Below are positions 52,723 through 63,001 of a stretch of 64,000 nucleotides of DNA, piece after piece (within the stretch, counting starts at the first letter, position 1; each line of letters opens with the position of its first letter). The stretch comes from Luidia sarsii (taxonomy: Eukaryota > Echinodermata > Asteroidea > Paxillosida > Luidiidae). Below the pieces are notes generated by a model. The model was not told the origin of the DNA. It ran no database searches and saw nothing but the letters and a program-made list of their open reading frames with translations. Position numbers and translations under genes: made by a program. The stretch is taken from positions 10,476,555 through 10,540,554 of the forward strand of contig OX465113.1 in the NCBI GenBank assembly GCA_949987565.1, written 5' to 3'.

Positions 52723-53321
52723 AAAAGTTAGAGGGCCTGACGTTTCGATCCGAGCAGGACCTTTCTCAAAGGCACTTTGCCTTTGAGAAAGGTCCTGCTA
52801 GGATCGAAACGTCAGGCCCTCTAACTTTTGAAACTTAATGTTGTAGTTTGTGTTCACTTGACGTCAGCTATCATCCGATCCACGGCGTCCCAGTCAATGT
52901 TGCTCATGAGCAGGACCTTTCTCAAAGGCACTTTGCCTTTGAGAAAGGTCCTGCTAGGATCGAAACGTCAGGCCCTCTAACTTTTGAAACTTAATGTTGT
53001 AGTTTGTGTTCACTTGACGTCAGCTATCATCCGATCCACGGCGTCCCAGTCAATGTTGCTCATGAGCAGGACCTTTCTCAAAGGCACTTTGCCTTTGAGA
53101 AAGGTCCTGCTAGGATCGAAACGTCAGGCCCTCTAACTTTTGAAACTTAATGTTGTAGTTTGTGTTCACTTGACGTCAGCTATCATCCGATCCACGGCGT
53201 CCCAGTCAATGTTGCTCATGAGCAGGACCTTTCTCAAAGGCACTTTGCCTTTGAGAAAGGTCCTGCTAGGATCGAAACGTCAGGCCCTCTAACTTTTGAA
53301 ACTTAATGTTGTAGTTTGTGT
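52723..53321. repeat. 156-bp tandem array of the CPLANE1 terminal codons plus a MITE-C hairpin
   Basis: Three extra copies of the last 18 codons of the neighbouring gene (ATGAGCAACATTGACTGGGA through TGA on the minus strand) lie downstream of the real stop, at a spacing of exactly 156 bp (TCA at 53166, 53010 and 52854; real stop 53322). Each copy is followed by the same MITE-C hairpin, whose first copy spans about 52723-52830. All three extra copies carry a synonymous difference (GCT for GCC) from the functional exon. Confidence 0.92.
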
Positions 53322-56300
53322 TCACTTGACGTCGGCTATCATCCGATCCACGGCGTCCCAGTCAATGTTGCTCATGACACTGCCGCTGCTGATAGAGGTG
53401 ATGTCCCGTAGCTCCCTGACGTCTACGGATGCCGTGTAGTCTCCAAACTCCAGTCCGGCCAGGCTGCCGTCATCGTCCCCCGGCAGACCTGCCATTCCTC
53501 CCTGCACACGGACCGAAAACAAGAAAATAAGGGAACAGTAACCCTCATTGCTAAACGCAGCAAGAAATCAAGACGATCTAGAATGGCCACTACGAAAATA
53601 ATCGCGATTTGAATCGCGATTCAAAAACCGTTTCTTTTTTTTTTGGTCGTGTTCACACAGGCCAAAAAATCGCATCGCAAATAAACGCGAGCCGATTGCG
53701 GTTAGCATGTGGTCGCGCTGCGCAAGCGGGAAAGGTGGGACAAAAGTAAAAGGGCTGACAAAAGTAAACAAACCCTGTGCTGCACTTCCTGGTAGTAAGC
53801 TTCTGGCAGGAAATGCCATGCTTGTGCAATGCATCGTGGGCTTAAAAAAAAAAAAACGGTGCGATTTGAGCGGAGCGTTCTCGCACACATCGCGTCGCAA
53901 ATAAATGCGATTATTTGAAAAAGTCTCATTCTTAGTGGAGTCCGAATCGCGGTAGCTCGTTTAGGATTTGAACCTGTCATTTATTGCAGACATTTTTCAA
54001 AGGCAGAATTTCCTCGCTTTTTTTCTGCCTTAGAGAAAGGTCCTGCTGGGATCCCAATGTCCTGCTAAGGTTGTGCCAATTTTCAGTTTTACCGAGTAGA
54101 AATTCAGAGGTAGAAGTTCTCTGGACTTATGAGTTTTGAACTGAAATTCAAGTCTCGATTTTCAAATTTGGCCGATGGAATACATTCAAAGATTGACCAA
54201 GAGTGTAGATTTGCTTTTTTGGGACAACGAAGGAGAGAGGCTCTACAGTGGCGGAGCTAGGAGGCACACATCACTCCTCCCTCACCTCCTCGCTGTCGTC
54301 CCTCGCCAAGATCCTCTTGACCTCGTCCGACACGGTCCAGGAGCTCAGGTCGCTCAGGCCCGACCTCTCGTCCCACTCCTCGACCCCCGGCGACCTCTGG
54401 CCCGGCCTGGGGTAGGGCCGGGGTCGGGCGGCCGGCATGTGGAGGGGCGGAGACTTGTAGGAGGCCCTTGGGGAGGGGCCCACTGCAGAGACAGAAGTAA
54501 AAGAATAAACAAAACACATATAAGAATGCTTCCTAGCAGCATCTTCAAGCCAAGGTGACAAGACCAAGGTGACAAGTTCAAACCCTCCGAATTTTGGTCA
54601 AACCAATAAAGGAAAAACTGACGGGGAACTTTTAAAACGATTTTGAAAAATGGCAAAGAAAACTTTGACTGGACTTGAACCTGAGTACTTTCCTCAATTC
54701 CTCTATTCTTCCTCTATTCCTCTACTCTTTCTCTATCCCTATATTCCTCTATTCTTCCACTATTCCTCTATTCTTCCTCTATTCCTCTATTCTTCCTCTA
54801 TCCCTCTACTCTTCCTCTATTCCTCTATTCCTCTTTTTTTCCTCTATTCCTGTTTTTTCTCTATTCCTCTACTCTTCCTCTATTCTTCCTCTATTCCTCT
54901 GTTTTTCCTCTATTCCTCTTCTCCAACTCTATTCTTTCTCTTTTCCTCTACTCTTTCTCTATTCCTCTACTCTTCCTCTATTCCTCTGTTTTTCCTCTAT
55001 TCATCTACTCTTACTCTATTCTTCCTCTATTCTTCCTCTATTCCGCTACTCTTCCTCTATTCCTCTGTTTTCCTCTATTCCTCTATTCTTACTCTATTCT
55101 TCCTCTATTCCTCCAATCTTTCTCTATTCCTCTATTCTTCCTCTATTCCTCTGTTTTTCCTCTATTCCTCTACTCTCACTCTATTCTTCCCCATCTTACC
55201 ATAGACTGTCTTGTGGCTGAGGGTGCGTGGAGCTTCCAGGCTGGCTCTCTGTAGCCTCTGCACGTAGGTGGAGGGAGTCTGGTCCTTAGGCTTGTACTTG
55301 AGACCCAGCCTGGGGGTGGGGCTAACCACATCGTCTGAAAGGACAGCCACAGATTCAAATGTCATTAAACAGCCGCATTTCCACTGGACTAATTAATAAA
55401 AAAAAAATATACAAAAATGTTGCAAACTGCTTACTTACTAAAATTACTAAATGCAAATCTTTTAATTTAGTGGGCCTGATGTTTTGATCCTAACAGGACC
55501 TTTCTCAAAGGCAGAGTGACAAGGACATTTTTTTTTTTTTTTTTTTTTTGGTTGGTCCTTGTCACTCTGCCTTTGAGAAAGGTCCTGCTAGGATCGAAAC
55601 GTCAGGCCCACTAAATTAAAAGAAAACATTGACCGGAACTGGACTTGAACCTGAGACGTCTGGTTTTGCGAGCCAGCGCTCTCACCATCTGAGCTATCCA
55701 GCCCTTAGATGGTGGCCTTCCCAAAATAGTCAACCACCGGTAGTCGGGGCATCCTGTAATTGGTGATTCTGTCACTGTTGGTGCTGGCTGATGAATAAAT
55801 AAATGAGCATCCACTTTGTGGGATCCCTGGACTTAGGATTTCAACTGGTAGTTGCTGGCATCTCAGTCCAAACTTGGTTATGATCCCTGGGTATCAACTA
55901 GATCAAACCCCAAGGCACAGGGAGATGAGAAATTGTTTGGAAGATCTACTCTGATAGATCAGGGTTGGATTTCAATAAGGGTTTGCACTACTCAACGTAA
56001 CAGGCACTGTGTATTCGATGCTTTGCTCGATTGCCTGCTGAAAAAAAAAAAAAAAAATACAGGCAGCTCGGGCGGGATCACATTCTCCTTGACGCAAACA
56101 TGTTAGATCCCGAGTTGGATTTCACAAAGCCTTACGATGCGTCGTAACTCATCTAACGACGGATAACCCAGCGTAAGTTTGAATGGTTTCTGTGCATCGC
56201 TCATGGTCTTCGCGACCGATCGTAAGTTACTTGATGAAATCGACCACAGGACTGAACCGACTGAAGGCTGGGACGCCTACCTCTCGCCCTGTAGGTGCCG

Positions 56301-59300
56301 GAGAGGGTGAGCGTGTTCTGCCGTTCCTGCAGCGGTGTGGAGGATCGCGGCGTGGGCTCGGCACGCAAGCCCCGACCCTCCACCTCCTGGCGGCGGTGTG
56401 GGTCCGGCCCGGCGGTGACTGCGCCTGAGGAAAGCAGACGGTGAAAGTGCCAGGATTTATAGAGAGAGAGAGAGAGGTGAGCAGGACTAAGAGACGGGGA
56501 TCGATACAAATGATGGAGTCAAGACTTGGAAGGGTTCGAGAACAAGACAGATCCCCAAAGCCCAGGACCAAGACCTTGATTCAAAAGACTTGGACTGAGA
56601 CCTGAATACTCAAGGCTGAGACTGAGATGTCGATGGCCAAGCTCTCGATACACAAGACAAAGTCTGAGACCTCAATGCCCAAGAACCATGACCTCTATAC
56701 CCAAGAACCAAGACTTCTATACCCAAGAACCAAGACTTCTATACCCAACAACCAAAACCTCTATACCCAAGAACCAAGACATCTATACCCAAGAACCAAG
56801 ACTTCTATATCCAAGAACCAAGACCTCTATACCCAAGAACCAAGACCTCTATACCCAAGAACCAAGACCTCTATATCCAAGAACCAAGACCTCTATACCC
56901 AAGAACCAAGACCTCTATACCCAAGAACCAAGACCTCTATACACAAGAACCAAGACCTCTATACCCAAGAACCAAGACCTCTATACACAAGAACCAAGAC
57001 CTCTATACCCAAGAACCAAGACCTCTATACCCAAGAACCAAGACCTCTATACCCAAGAACCAAGACCTCTATACCCAAGAACCAAGACCTCTATATCCAA
57101 GAACCAAGTACGGGCAGTAGTAGTCTGGTACCTATCTCAATCCTGGGCACCCCTCTGGGCCTGGTGCGTGGTCTCAGACGTGTCTGGCCCCCTGACTTCT
57201 GCTGCATGTCGGCAAGCCGTTGGCTGTAGGACTCAGTGACTCGTGGGGTGGTGCTGTCTGGGGCGCGGGCCGACCCTGGTACTCGCGTCGTGCCTGTTGG
57301 GAATATTTCCCCCCACAAAAAGATGAGTCTCTGGAGCAAAAACTCACAAGTTAGAGGGCCTGATGTTTCGATCCTAGCAGGACCTTTCTCAAAGGCAGGA
57401 GCAGAAGGGTCCTGCTAGGATCGAAACGTCAGGCCCTCTAACTTTTGAGATTTATGTATTGCAAGTCATTCTAGTCAGTGAGCAGTTTGCAACAGTTTTT
57501 GTATTTACTTCAGAGCAAAATCTGTAATGGCATGACTGGTGAGTCCTTCTCTCACTAAAACATTCGTCACTGGATGACCTTAAGAATACTGCCTGAGCTG
57601 CCTGTATCTTTTTCAGCAGGAAATCGGGCAAAGCATTGAGTGTAGTGTTTAATTACACGTCAAGTAGGGCAAAACGTTCTTGTAGTACATTCTCCTTGAC
57701 GCAAAATCATATATCTAGGATGAAATGCGTTACTTGCCGCTATACAGATTCGAATTGACCATACCGACATCCACCAGTGGTTACGATGTCTGCACTAGAA
57801 AGTCGCAGGTTTGAATCCCGCCCGAGCTGCCTGTATTTTTTTTCAGCAGGCAATCGAACAGCGAACCCTGGACATCAGGACGGCGGATGTGGGATCTGCA
57901 GGGAACCACTCACCGTACAGTCTCTGCTTAGCCTTGAGCGTCTGCACGGAGGATGCCCTCCTGGGAGTGCCCTCCTCCCCCGCCATCTCCTGCAGCATCT
58001 CCGTGTAGGTCTTGGTCCGCCTGCCCGGCTGGCCGGACGACCTCTGCCGGGTGACCTCCGGCCGCTGCACCCTGACCACCCGGTCGTAGGGCCTGGGCTT
58101 GGTCACCCTCCCCTCCGCCCGGCTCCTACTCAATCCCTCCGGCCGGCCGGCGGTCGCCTCTCGCCTCTCGGCGTCCGGCTCAGACCCGAAGTCCAGGTCT
58201 GTCGATCGCAGGCCGTCCGTCCACAGCCCGGACTCCTCTTGCCCCGTCCGGGCGCCCGGATCCGCCTCCCCTGAGGTCAGCTGTCCGGTGAGCCACCCTC
58301 GAGAGGCCGGGCTGCCGGAGGTCCTCCCCCGATGATGGAAGCTGTTGTCCCGAGAGGCGTACGTTGACCGGGGTCCCGAGCCGGCTGTCCGCCGGTCCGG
58401 TCTGGCGGTGGGGGCCCGGGCGTCTGGCTGGACAACGGAGCCGCCGGTCAAGGCACCGGGGGTCCTGCCCCTCGGCTGTCTTGAGGCCGGCGGGCGCTCC
58501 TCTCCCTCGGAGGAGGCGGGGAGCCGCGGCTTCTCGCTGAAGATCTCTGCCATCAGGGCCTTGGCCTGCTGCACTCTTTCGTTGTGAGTGGTCTCCTCAA
58601 AGTCTCTGTTTAAAAAAAAAAAAACCAAACGGAGACATTCTGGTTGAGAACAACAACGATTCGGTCTTGATAAGTCTTGAAGGTTTTGCACGGAGGAATC
58701 ACAACGTGGAAAGTTTGCCGTTAAACTGTGTGAGTCCTCTCTTTCGAGAGCGGGTGTGCCTCTGGGGAAAAGAGCCAGCAAGGTTTCAACAAGTGTGTAT
58801 GCCCAAGACAACGACGATTCGGTCTTGATAAGTCTTGAAGGTTTTGCACGGGGGAATCCCAATGGAAAGTTTGCCGTTAGACCGTGTGAGTCCTCTCTTT
58901 CGAGAACGGGTGTGTCTCTGGGGAAAAGAGCCAGCAAGGTTTCAACAAGTGTGTATGCCCAAAACATTCTGGTTGAGAACAACGACAACTCGGTCTTGAT
59001 GAGTCTGGAAGGTTTTGCACGGAGGAATCACAGTGTGGAAAGTTTTCCATTAGACAGTGTGAGTCCTCTCTTTCGATAACGGGTGCACCTCTGGGAAGGG
59101 CCAGCAAGTCTCAACCAGTGTGTGCTCTGCGTGTCTTCCAGAGTTACCGGCTCTTCTCGGAGCCATGCTCATTCTTGAACGAGTTGACTTACGCATGGTG
59201 TCAATGAAAACACATACTACAGAATATCGTCAAATCAGATGAGGACATCAGAATGATCTTCAAAGGGCTTTAAAGACTTACTTCTTTTTCTGGTCTCGTC

Positions 59301-62300
59301 CATCCTGCAATTTCCTAATCTCTTTCAATGTGGAAGTTCCCTGGCAAGATTAAAAAAGAAAGAAAAGGGCCCGCTTAAAGACACCTCCTCTAGCAAGAGT
59401 AGCTGTAAGAATTTGCAGTAGTGGGGTGAGACTAAGCAATTCATATGTGACCCGGCACAACGACATGAGGAATATCCCACCAAAACACTTTTTGAGTAAA
59501 CAACCCCTGACGTTAAAGTATCTTTACAATTCAATTACAAATAAAAATTTTTTTTTTTTGTATTTTCGGAAATTTTAAATATTCGAGAATATTATATTTT
59601 GATATCATTTGAAAGCTAATGGTATACTCTTTCACATCATTAGAAAATCTCAAAATCTCAAAAGTGGGGTTATTCCTCATTATGCTGTGCCGGGTCACAT
59701 ATGCATCGCACCCAGTGATAAAACAGTGTGATACTCGAGCAAACTAGAAGACAGTTATTTTGATATGGAGTGTGTTGTGGTGTGATTGGCTTTCGGATTG
59801 GCTGGATAACCTTAGTCCTGGGTTTGTCCTTCAGGGAATCAGTAGGGATGTTTGTTGGGCAGCAAGTCGGGCAGGCAGGCTTAGTGGAGACAGTCAAGAA
59901 GTCAGTCGGGAAGTCGGTTGGAAGTAATAGTCAGTCAGTCGGTCCGTCAGTTGATCAGTCAATGAGTCGATCACTCGGTTGGTCAGTAAAGTTAGTTGGT
60001 CGTTTGGTCGGTCAGCAGGGACGTGAGTAGACACACACACACAAACTGAAACAACCTGCAAAAAAAGCTGAAACTTCAAAGTTTCTCTACTTTTATACAG
60101 GGCAGCTAAAAAGCTGACTTCTTACACCCATAGGTCAGTCAGGTGGTCAGTCGATCATTCAAAGGTCCAATACATCAAGATTGGAAAAAAAATTGATGTC
60201 CACAGATTTCCTTCTAGTTTACCCAGTTTATAGATGGTCATGATAGAATCCTCATGTTGAAATCTTACGGTCTGGGATGTTGCACTTCTCGAGAAATCTT
60301 CACTCAAACAAATAGTTTATTACTCGCGAGTAATAAACTATTTCTTACACTACAGAACGGTGCGTAAAACCGTGACGTAATTTGTCTACTTTCTCAGATT
60401 ACCGTTTGAGCTAAAAATGTCGCAGAATTGCTTTTTTGGAATGTTGTGGGATCCCTGGACTGAGGCTTTAGGGATTTCAAATGGTATTTGTTGGCGTCTC
60501 AGTCCAAACTGGGTTCTGATCCCTGGGGATCAACTAGTTCAAGGATGCACAGGGAGATGAGAAACTGTTTTGGGTGAGCGTTTCAGGTGGAAGATTCATT
60601 GAGGAATGATAGATCAGGGTTGGATTTCAATAAGGGTTTGCCCTACTCAACATGTGCATTCAGTGCTTTGCTTGATTGCCTGCTGAAAAAAAAAAATACA
60701 AGCAGCTCGGGTGTGATTACATTCTCCTCCAATTACATTCTCCTTGATGGATTTCACAAAGCCTTATGATGCATCATACGGTAACTCTCTCTTCCATAAG
60801 CTCTCTCTCTCTCTCTCTTGCGTCACTGGTCATCCTCTCCTCACCTCCCTCTCCTTGTCGTCCCGGCCTCGGTAGGGCTGGTGCTCCCTCTCCATCCTCT
60901 CCCCTCGCTGCCTCTTGTAGTCGGCCAGGCGCTGGGACCGTTTCCTGACGGCCCACTCCTGCAGCTCCTTCCTCTCCCTGCGGCTCCTCTCCGCTGCCTT
61001 GCCCCGGGACGCCGACGGCCAGCGCCGCTCCCCGCCCTCCTCCTCCTCCTCCTCCTCAGAGTCTGGCCGCGGCGTCTCCAGGAGCTGTCGGATCTCTCTG
61101 CTGCTCAGCCGGCCGAGGTCCGGCGATGCTCGCGTCTCGGTCGCTCTTCTGGGTTGAGGGAGGGGAGGGTTGGAGTGGTTGGGGGAGGGGGAGGGTAGTG
61201 GGGAGAGGGGAGGGTTGGGGGGAGGGTTGGGGGAGGGGGAGGTTAGTGGGGAGAGGGGAGGGTTGGGGGGAGGGGAGGGTAGTGGGGAGAGGGGAGGGTT
61301 GGGGAGAGGTGGAGGGTATTGGGGAGAGGGGAGGGGAAACAAATTGCAAACTCTTAAAGGTTCGCTCGTTGTGATGCCCCGTCAGAGTTATGACATCGCG
61401 TCGAGGTCAACTCGGCGATACCATGGCAACTGGTTCATGTTTTGCCAACACTTTTCTACAAGACTGCCTTGAGAAACTTGGGCGTGTGTCACGGTTGCTT
61501 CAAATGAGGCAAAGGACAGAGATGGATGGAGGACTCTAGTGAAGGTCACAGCAGTGCCAGTACCGAGACACTGTCTGATTATTAATAGACAGAGATGATT
61601 ATTATTGTTATTACATGAAAGCAGAAAAGGGCAGAGGCCGCTTCAAATCCTGCGGGGCACCTGTGTCAGCAACCACGCCCAGTGACCCCCTGTGACCACG
61701 CCTAGTGACCACATCCAGTGACCACGCCAATGACCACACCCACTGACCATGCCAAGTGATCACACCCAGTGACCGCACCCAGTAACCACACCCACAATCA
61801 CTGACCACGCCCAGTGGCCACACCGGGTGACCACACCCAATGACCATGCGCAGCTACCACACCCAGTGACTGCACCCAAGGACCACGCCCACCAACCACA
61901 CCCAATGACAATTGCCCACCTGCCACACCCAGTCACCGCACCCATCAACCTCACCCGGCTATCGTGTCCAACAATCACTCGCCACGCCTGCCTACCTCTG
62001 CTCCACCCGTTTCCTGGCCGCCTCCTGTTGCCGGGTGGAGACGCCCATCCTCCGGGCGTCGCCGGCGTCGCCCTCGGCGATGACCTCGGCGATGATGTCG
62101 CTGACCCCACTGATTCCGGAGATGCCCAGGGTCAGGGCAGTGTCATCAGCACTAAGGGCAGAAGGAACCATTGGAGTCAGTTGTTAGTTTAGTTAGTTAA
62201 CAAAAATGGAGGGTGATGATGCTTTGAAGGAGGAATCTTAAAAAAAAAAAAAAATGGAAAAAAATGGGAACTTGGAAATTGTTTTTTAACAATGGCAAAG

Positions 62301-63001
62301 AAAAGTTGGACAGGACCGGGACTTGAACCGGAGACCTCTGGTTTTGAGTACCAACGCTCTTACCATCTGAGCTATCCCAGCCCTTAGATGGTGGCCTTCC
62401 CAAATAGTCAACTATCTTTCATATGAGTTAGCGTACCAATGCTCTTACCATCTGAGCTATCCCAGCCCTTAGATGGTGGCCTTCCCAAATAGTCAACTAG
62501 TCAGGCCATCCGGTAATGAGTGATTCTGTTAATGTTGGTTTTGGTTGACATTTCACACTTTGAGACAATTTTTCAATTCTTTAAAAAGAAAATTACACAT
62601 TTCATGCGTAAAATTATCACACTATAGCCTATAGGAATGTCTCAAATCTTTCCATACATTTCCACACAGAACTCTATGCTCTGACTTCAACAAGTTCAAG
62701 GAGAGACTTACCCGTCCAATACTGCCATATCGTCTTCCTCCTCCATGTCCATGGCAAGTGGCCCTTTGTCATCTACGCCGATTTCGGGACTGGCATCGTC
62801 CGGAGCGAGGCCCTCGAGGGTCTCATCGTCTGCCTCCTCCTCCTCATCCTCCATCGCCTCGTGAGGCGCTTGGCTGGGCCTGTCGTCGGGGACCTCAGAG
62901 GTCCGGTCTGGTTCCCAGTAGTCCCTCAGTGAATAGTCTGCCTTGGTTTGGGTCTCCTCAGGCGCCATGGCGTCGGCCAGATTCTCCACCGTGTGCAGCA
63001 T
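53322..63001 (-). CDS. CPLANE1: CPLANE1-like ciliogenesis protein, C-terminal part (last 10 exons)
   Basis: Exons in transcript order are 63001-62712, 62151-61996, 61148-60845, 59340-59282, 58605-57914, 57293-57132, 56424-56281, 55334-55200, 54482-54286 and 53501-53322 (TGA). Phases are consistent and the total is 2319 nt, 772 residues. Exon 1 is acidic. Exon 2 has LGISGISGVSDIIAEVIAEG. Exon 3 has a basic helical segment (ELQEWAVRKRSQRLADYKRQ, then EREHQPY). Exon 5 opens with HNERVQQAKALMAEIFSE, then is arginine/proline-rich. Later exons repeat a short YxxRLQ-type motif (TYTEMLQEM, SYSQRLADM, TYVQRLQRA), and the end reads SNIDWDAVDRMIADVK. The order and spacing match my memory of the C-terminus of vertebrate CPLANE1 (JBTS17/C5orf42), a basal-body protein that helps recruit intraflagellar transport components; this was not verified by alignment. 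Earlier exons lie right of the window. Confidence 0.72.
54700..55195. repeat. CCTCTATT-type simple repeat in CPLANE1 intron
   Basis: About 500 bases of TTCCTCTATTCCTCTACTCT-type sequence immediately follow the donor of the exon at 55200-55334. Both long plus-strand frames across it are low-complexity artefacts. Confidence 0.92.
55460..55620. mobile_element. MITE-C hairpin with AGTGACAAGGAC extension
   Basis: The arms of about 65 bp (AATTTAGTGGGCCTGATGTT, CAGGACCTTTCTCAAAGGCA, GAGTGACAAGGAC) are inverted around a run of T. This shows the longer form of the family. Confidence 0.85.
55620..55765 (-). mobile_element. tRNA-Thr-like SINE, minus orientation
   Basis: On the minus strand: GGGCTGGATAGCTCAGATGG, CGCTGGCTCGCAAAACCAGA, GGTTCAAGTCCAGTTCC. 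It abuts the MITE-C hairpin in a CPLANE1 intron. Confidence 0.7.
55970..56100 (-). mobile_element. SINE2 body fragment
   Basis: GATTGCCTGCTGAAAAAAAA and ATACAGGCAGCTCGGGCGGG are the complement of the junction between the tRNA-Ser-like head and the body of SINE2. The head itself is mostly lost. A similar fragment is at 60605-60750. Confidence 0.55.
56690..57110. repeat. 22-bp minisatellite in CPLANE1 intron
   Basis: Nineteen or so copies of AAGAACCAAGACCTCTATAC with CC or AC endings occur. The unit is not a multiple of three; the 183- and 200-codon plus-strand frames are artefacts. Confidence 0.92.
57345..57460. mobile_element. MITE-C hairpin
   Basis: AGAGGGCCTGATGTTTCGAT with its inverse, meeting at CAAAGGCAGGAGCAG, lies in a CPLANE1 intron. 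Confidence 0.8.
57765..57865 (+). mobile_element. SINE2 head fragment
   Basis: CCAGTGGTTACGATGTCTGC, ACTAGAAAGTCGCAGG and GGTTTGAATCCCGCC form the tRNA-Ser-like head. The body breaks off within 50 bp of the CPLANE1 exon at 57914. Confidence 0.65.
58636..59125. repeat. Three tandem copies of a ~158-171 bp unit in CPLANE1 intron
   Basis: TCGGTCTTGATAAGTCTTGA or its variant starts at 58661, 58819 and 58990. Each copy continues through TTTTGCACGGAGGAATC and GTGTGAGTCCTCTCTTTCGA. The minus-strand frame through it runs on from the adjacent exon but ends at the acceptor, so it is intronic. Confidence 0.85.
59442..59705. mobile_element. MITE-H
   Basis: CATATGTGACCCGGCACAAC and GTGCCGGGTCACATATG are inverse ends about 260 bp apart. 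A single copy lies in a CPLANE1 intron. Confidence 0.75.
59850..60030. repeat. GTCAGTCGGT-type degenerate tetranucleotide repeat
   Basis: Irregular repeats of GTCAGTCGGTTGGTCAGT-like sequence lie in a CPLANE1 intron. Confidence 0.7.
61150..61340. repeat. GGGGAGAGGGGAGGGTT purine-rich repeat
   Basis: A G-rich plus-strand tract begins a few bases upstream (in transcript sense) of the acceptor at 61148 of a CPLANE1 exon. It therefore serves as a very long C/T-rich polypyrimidine tract on the coding strand. Confidence 0.85.
61675..61975. repeat. ACCACACCCAGTG minisatellite
   Basis: Units of 13-14 bp (GTGACCACACCCA, GTGACCACGCCCA) repeat about 20 times in a CPLANE1 intron. Confidence 0.88.
62280..62520 (-). 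mobile_element. tRNA-Thr-like SINE with internal duplication
   Basis: The minus strand carries GGGCTGGGATAGCTCAGATG and a B box (GGTTCAAGTCCCGG). About 80 bp (ACCATCTGAGCTATCCCAGC through AATAGTCAACTA) is duplicated in tandem. It is in a CPLANE1 intron. Confidence 0.7.

Larger units (their letters stand above)
47248..53321. other. 6 kb gene-free interval with old mobile elements
   Basis: It contains a MITE-A relic (47700-47930), a stretch with a hammerhead-like motif (48600-48690), MITE-G copies (48750-48935, 50722-50975), MITE-B (49160-49537), a SINE relic (50365-50450), an inverted MITE-D (51213-51562), a palindromic element (52340-52555) and the CPLANE1-derived tandem array (52723-53321). 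The stretches 49560-50340 and 51570-52330 show nothing recognisable. Confidence 0.6.

Noticed and set aside
54650..55220. Two ~180-codon frames rich in Leu, Phe, Ser and Tyr
   Set aside because: They come from a CCTCTATT-type simple repeat in a CPLANE1 intron.
56627..57229. 200-codon frame with repeated TKTSIPKNQDLY units
   Set aside because: It is a 22-bp minisatellite within a CPLANE1 intron; only the minus-strand exon 57132-57293 is coding there.
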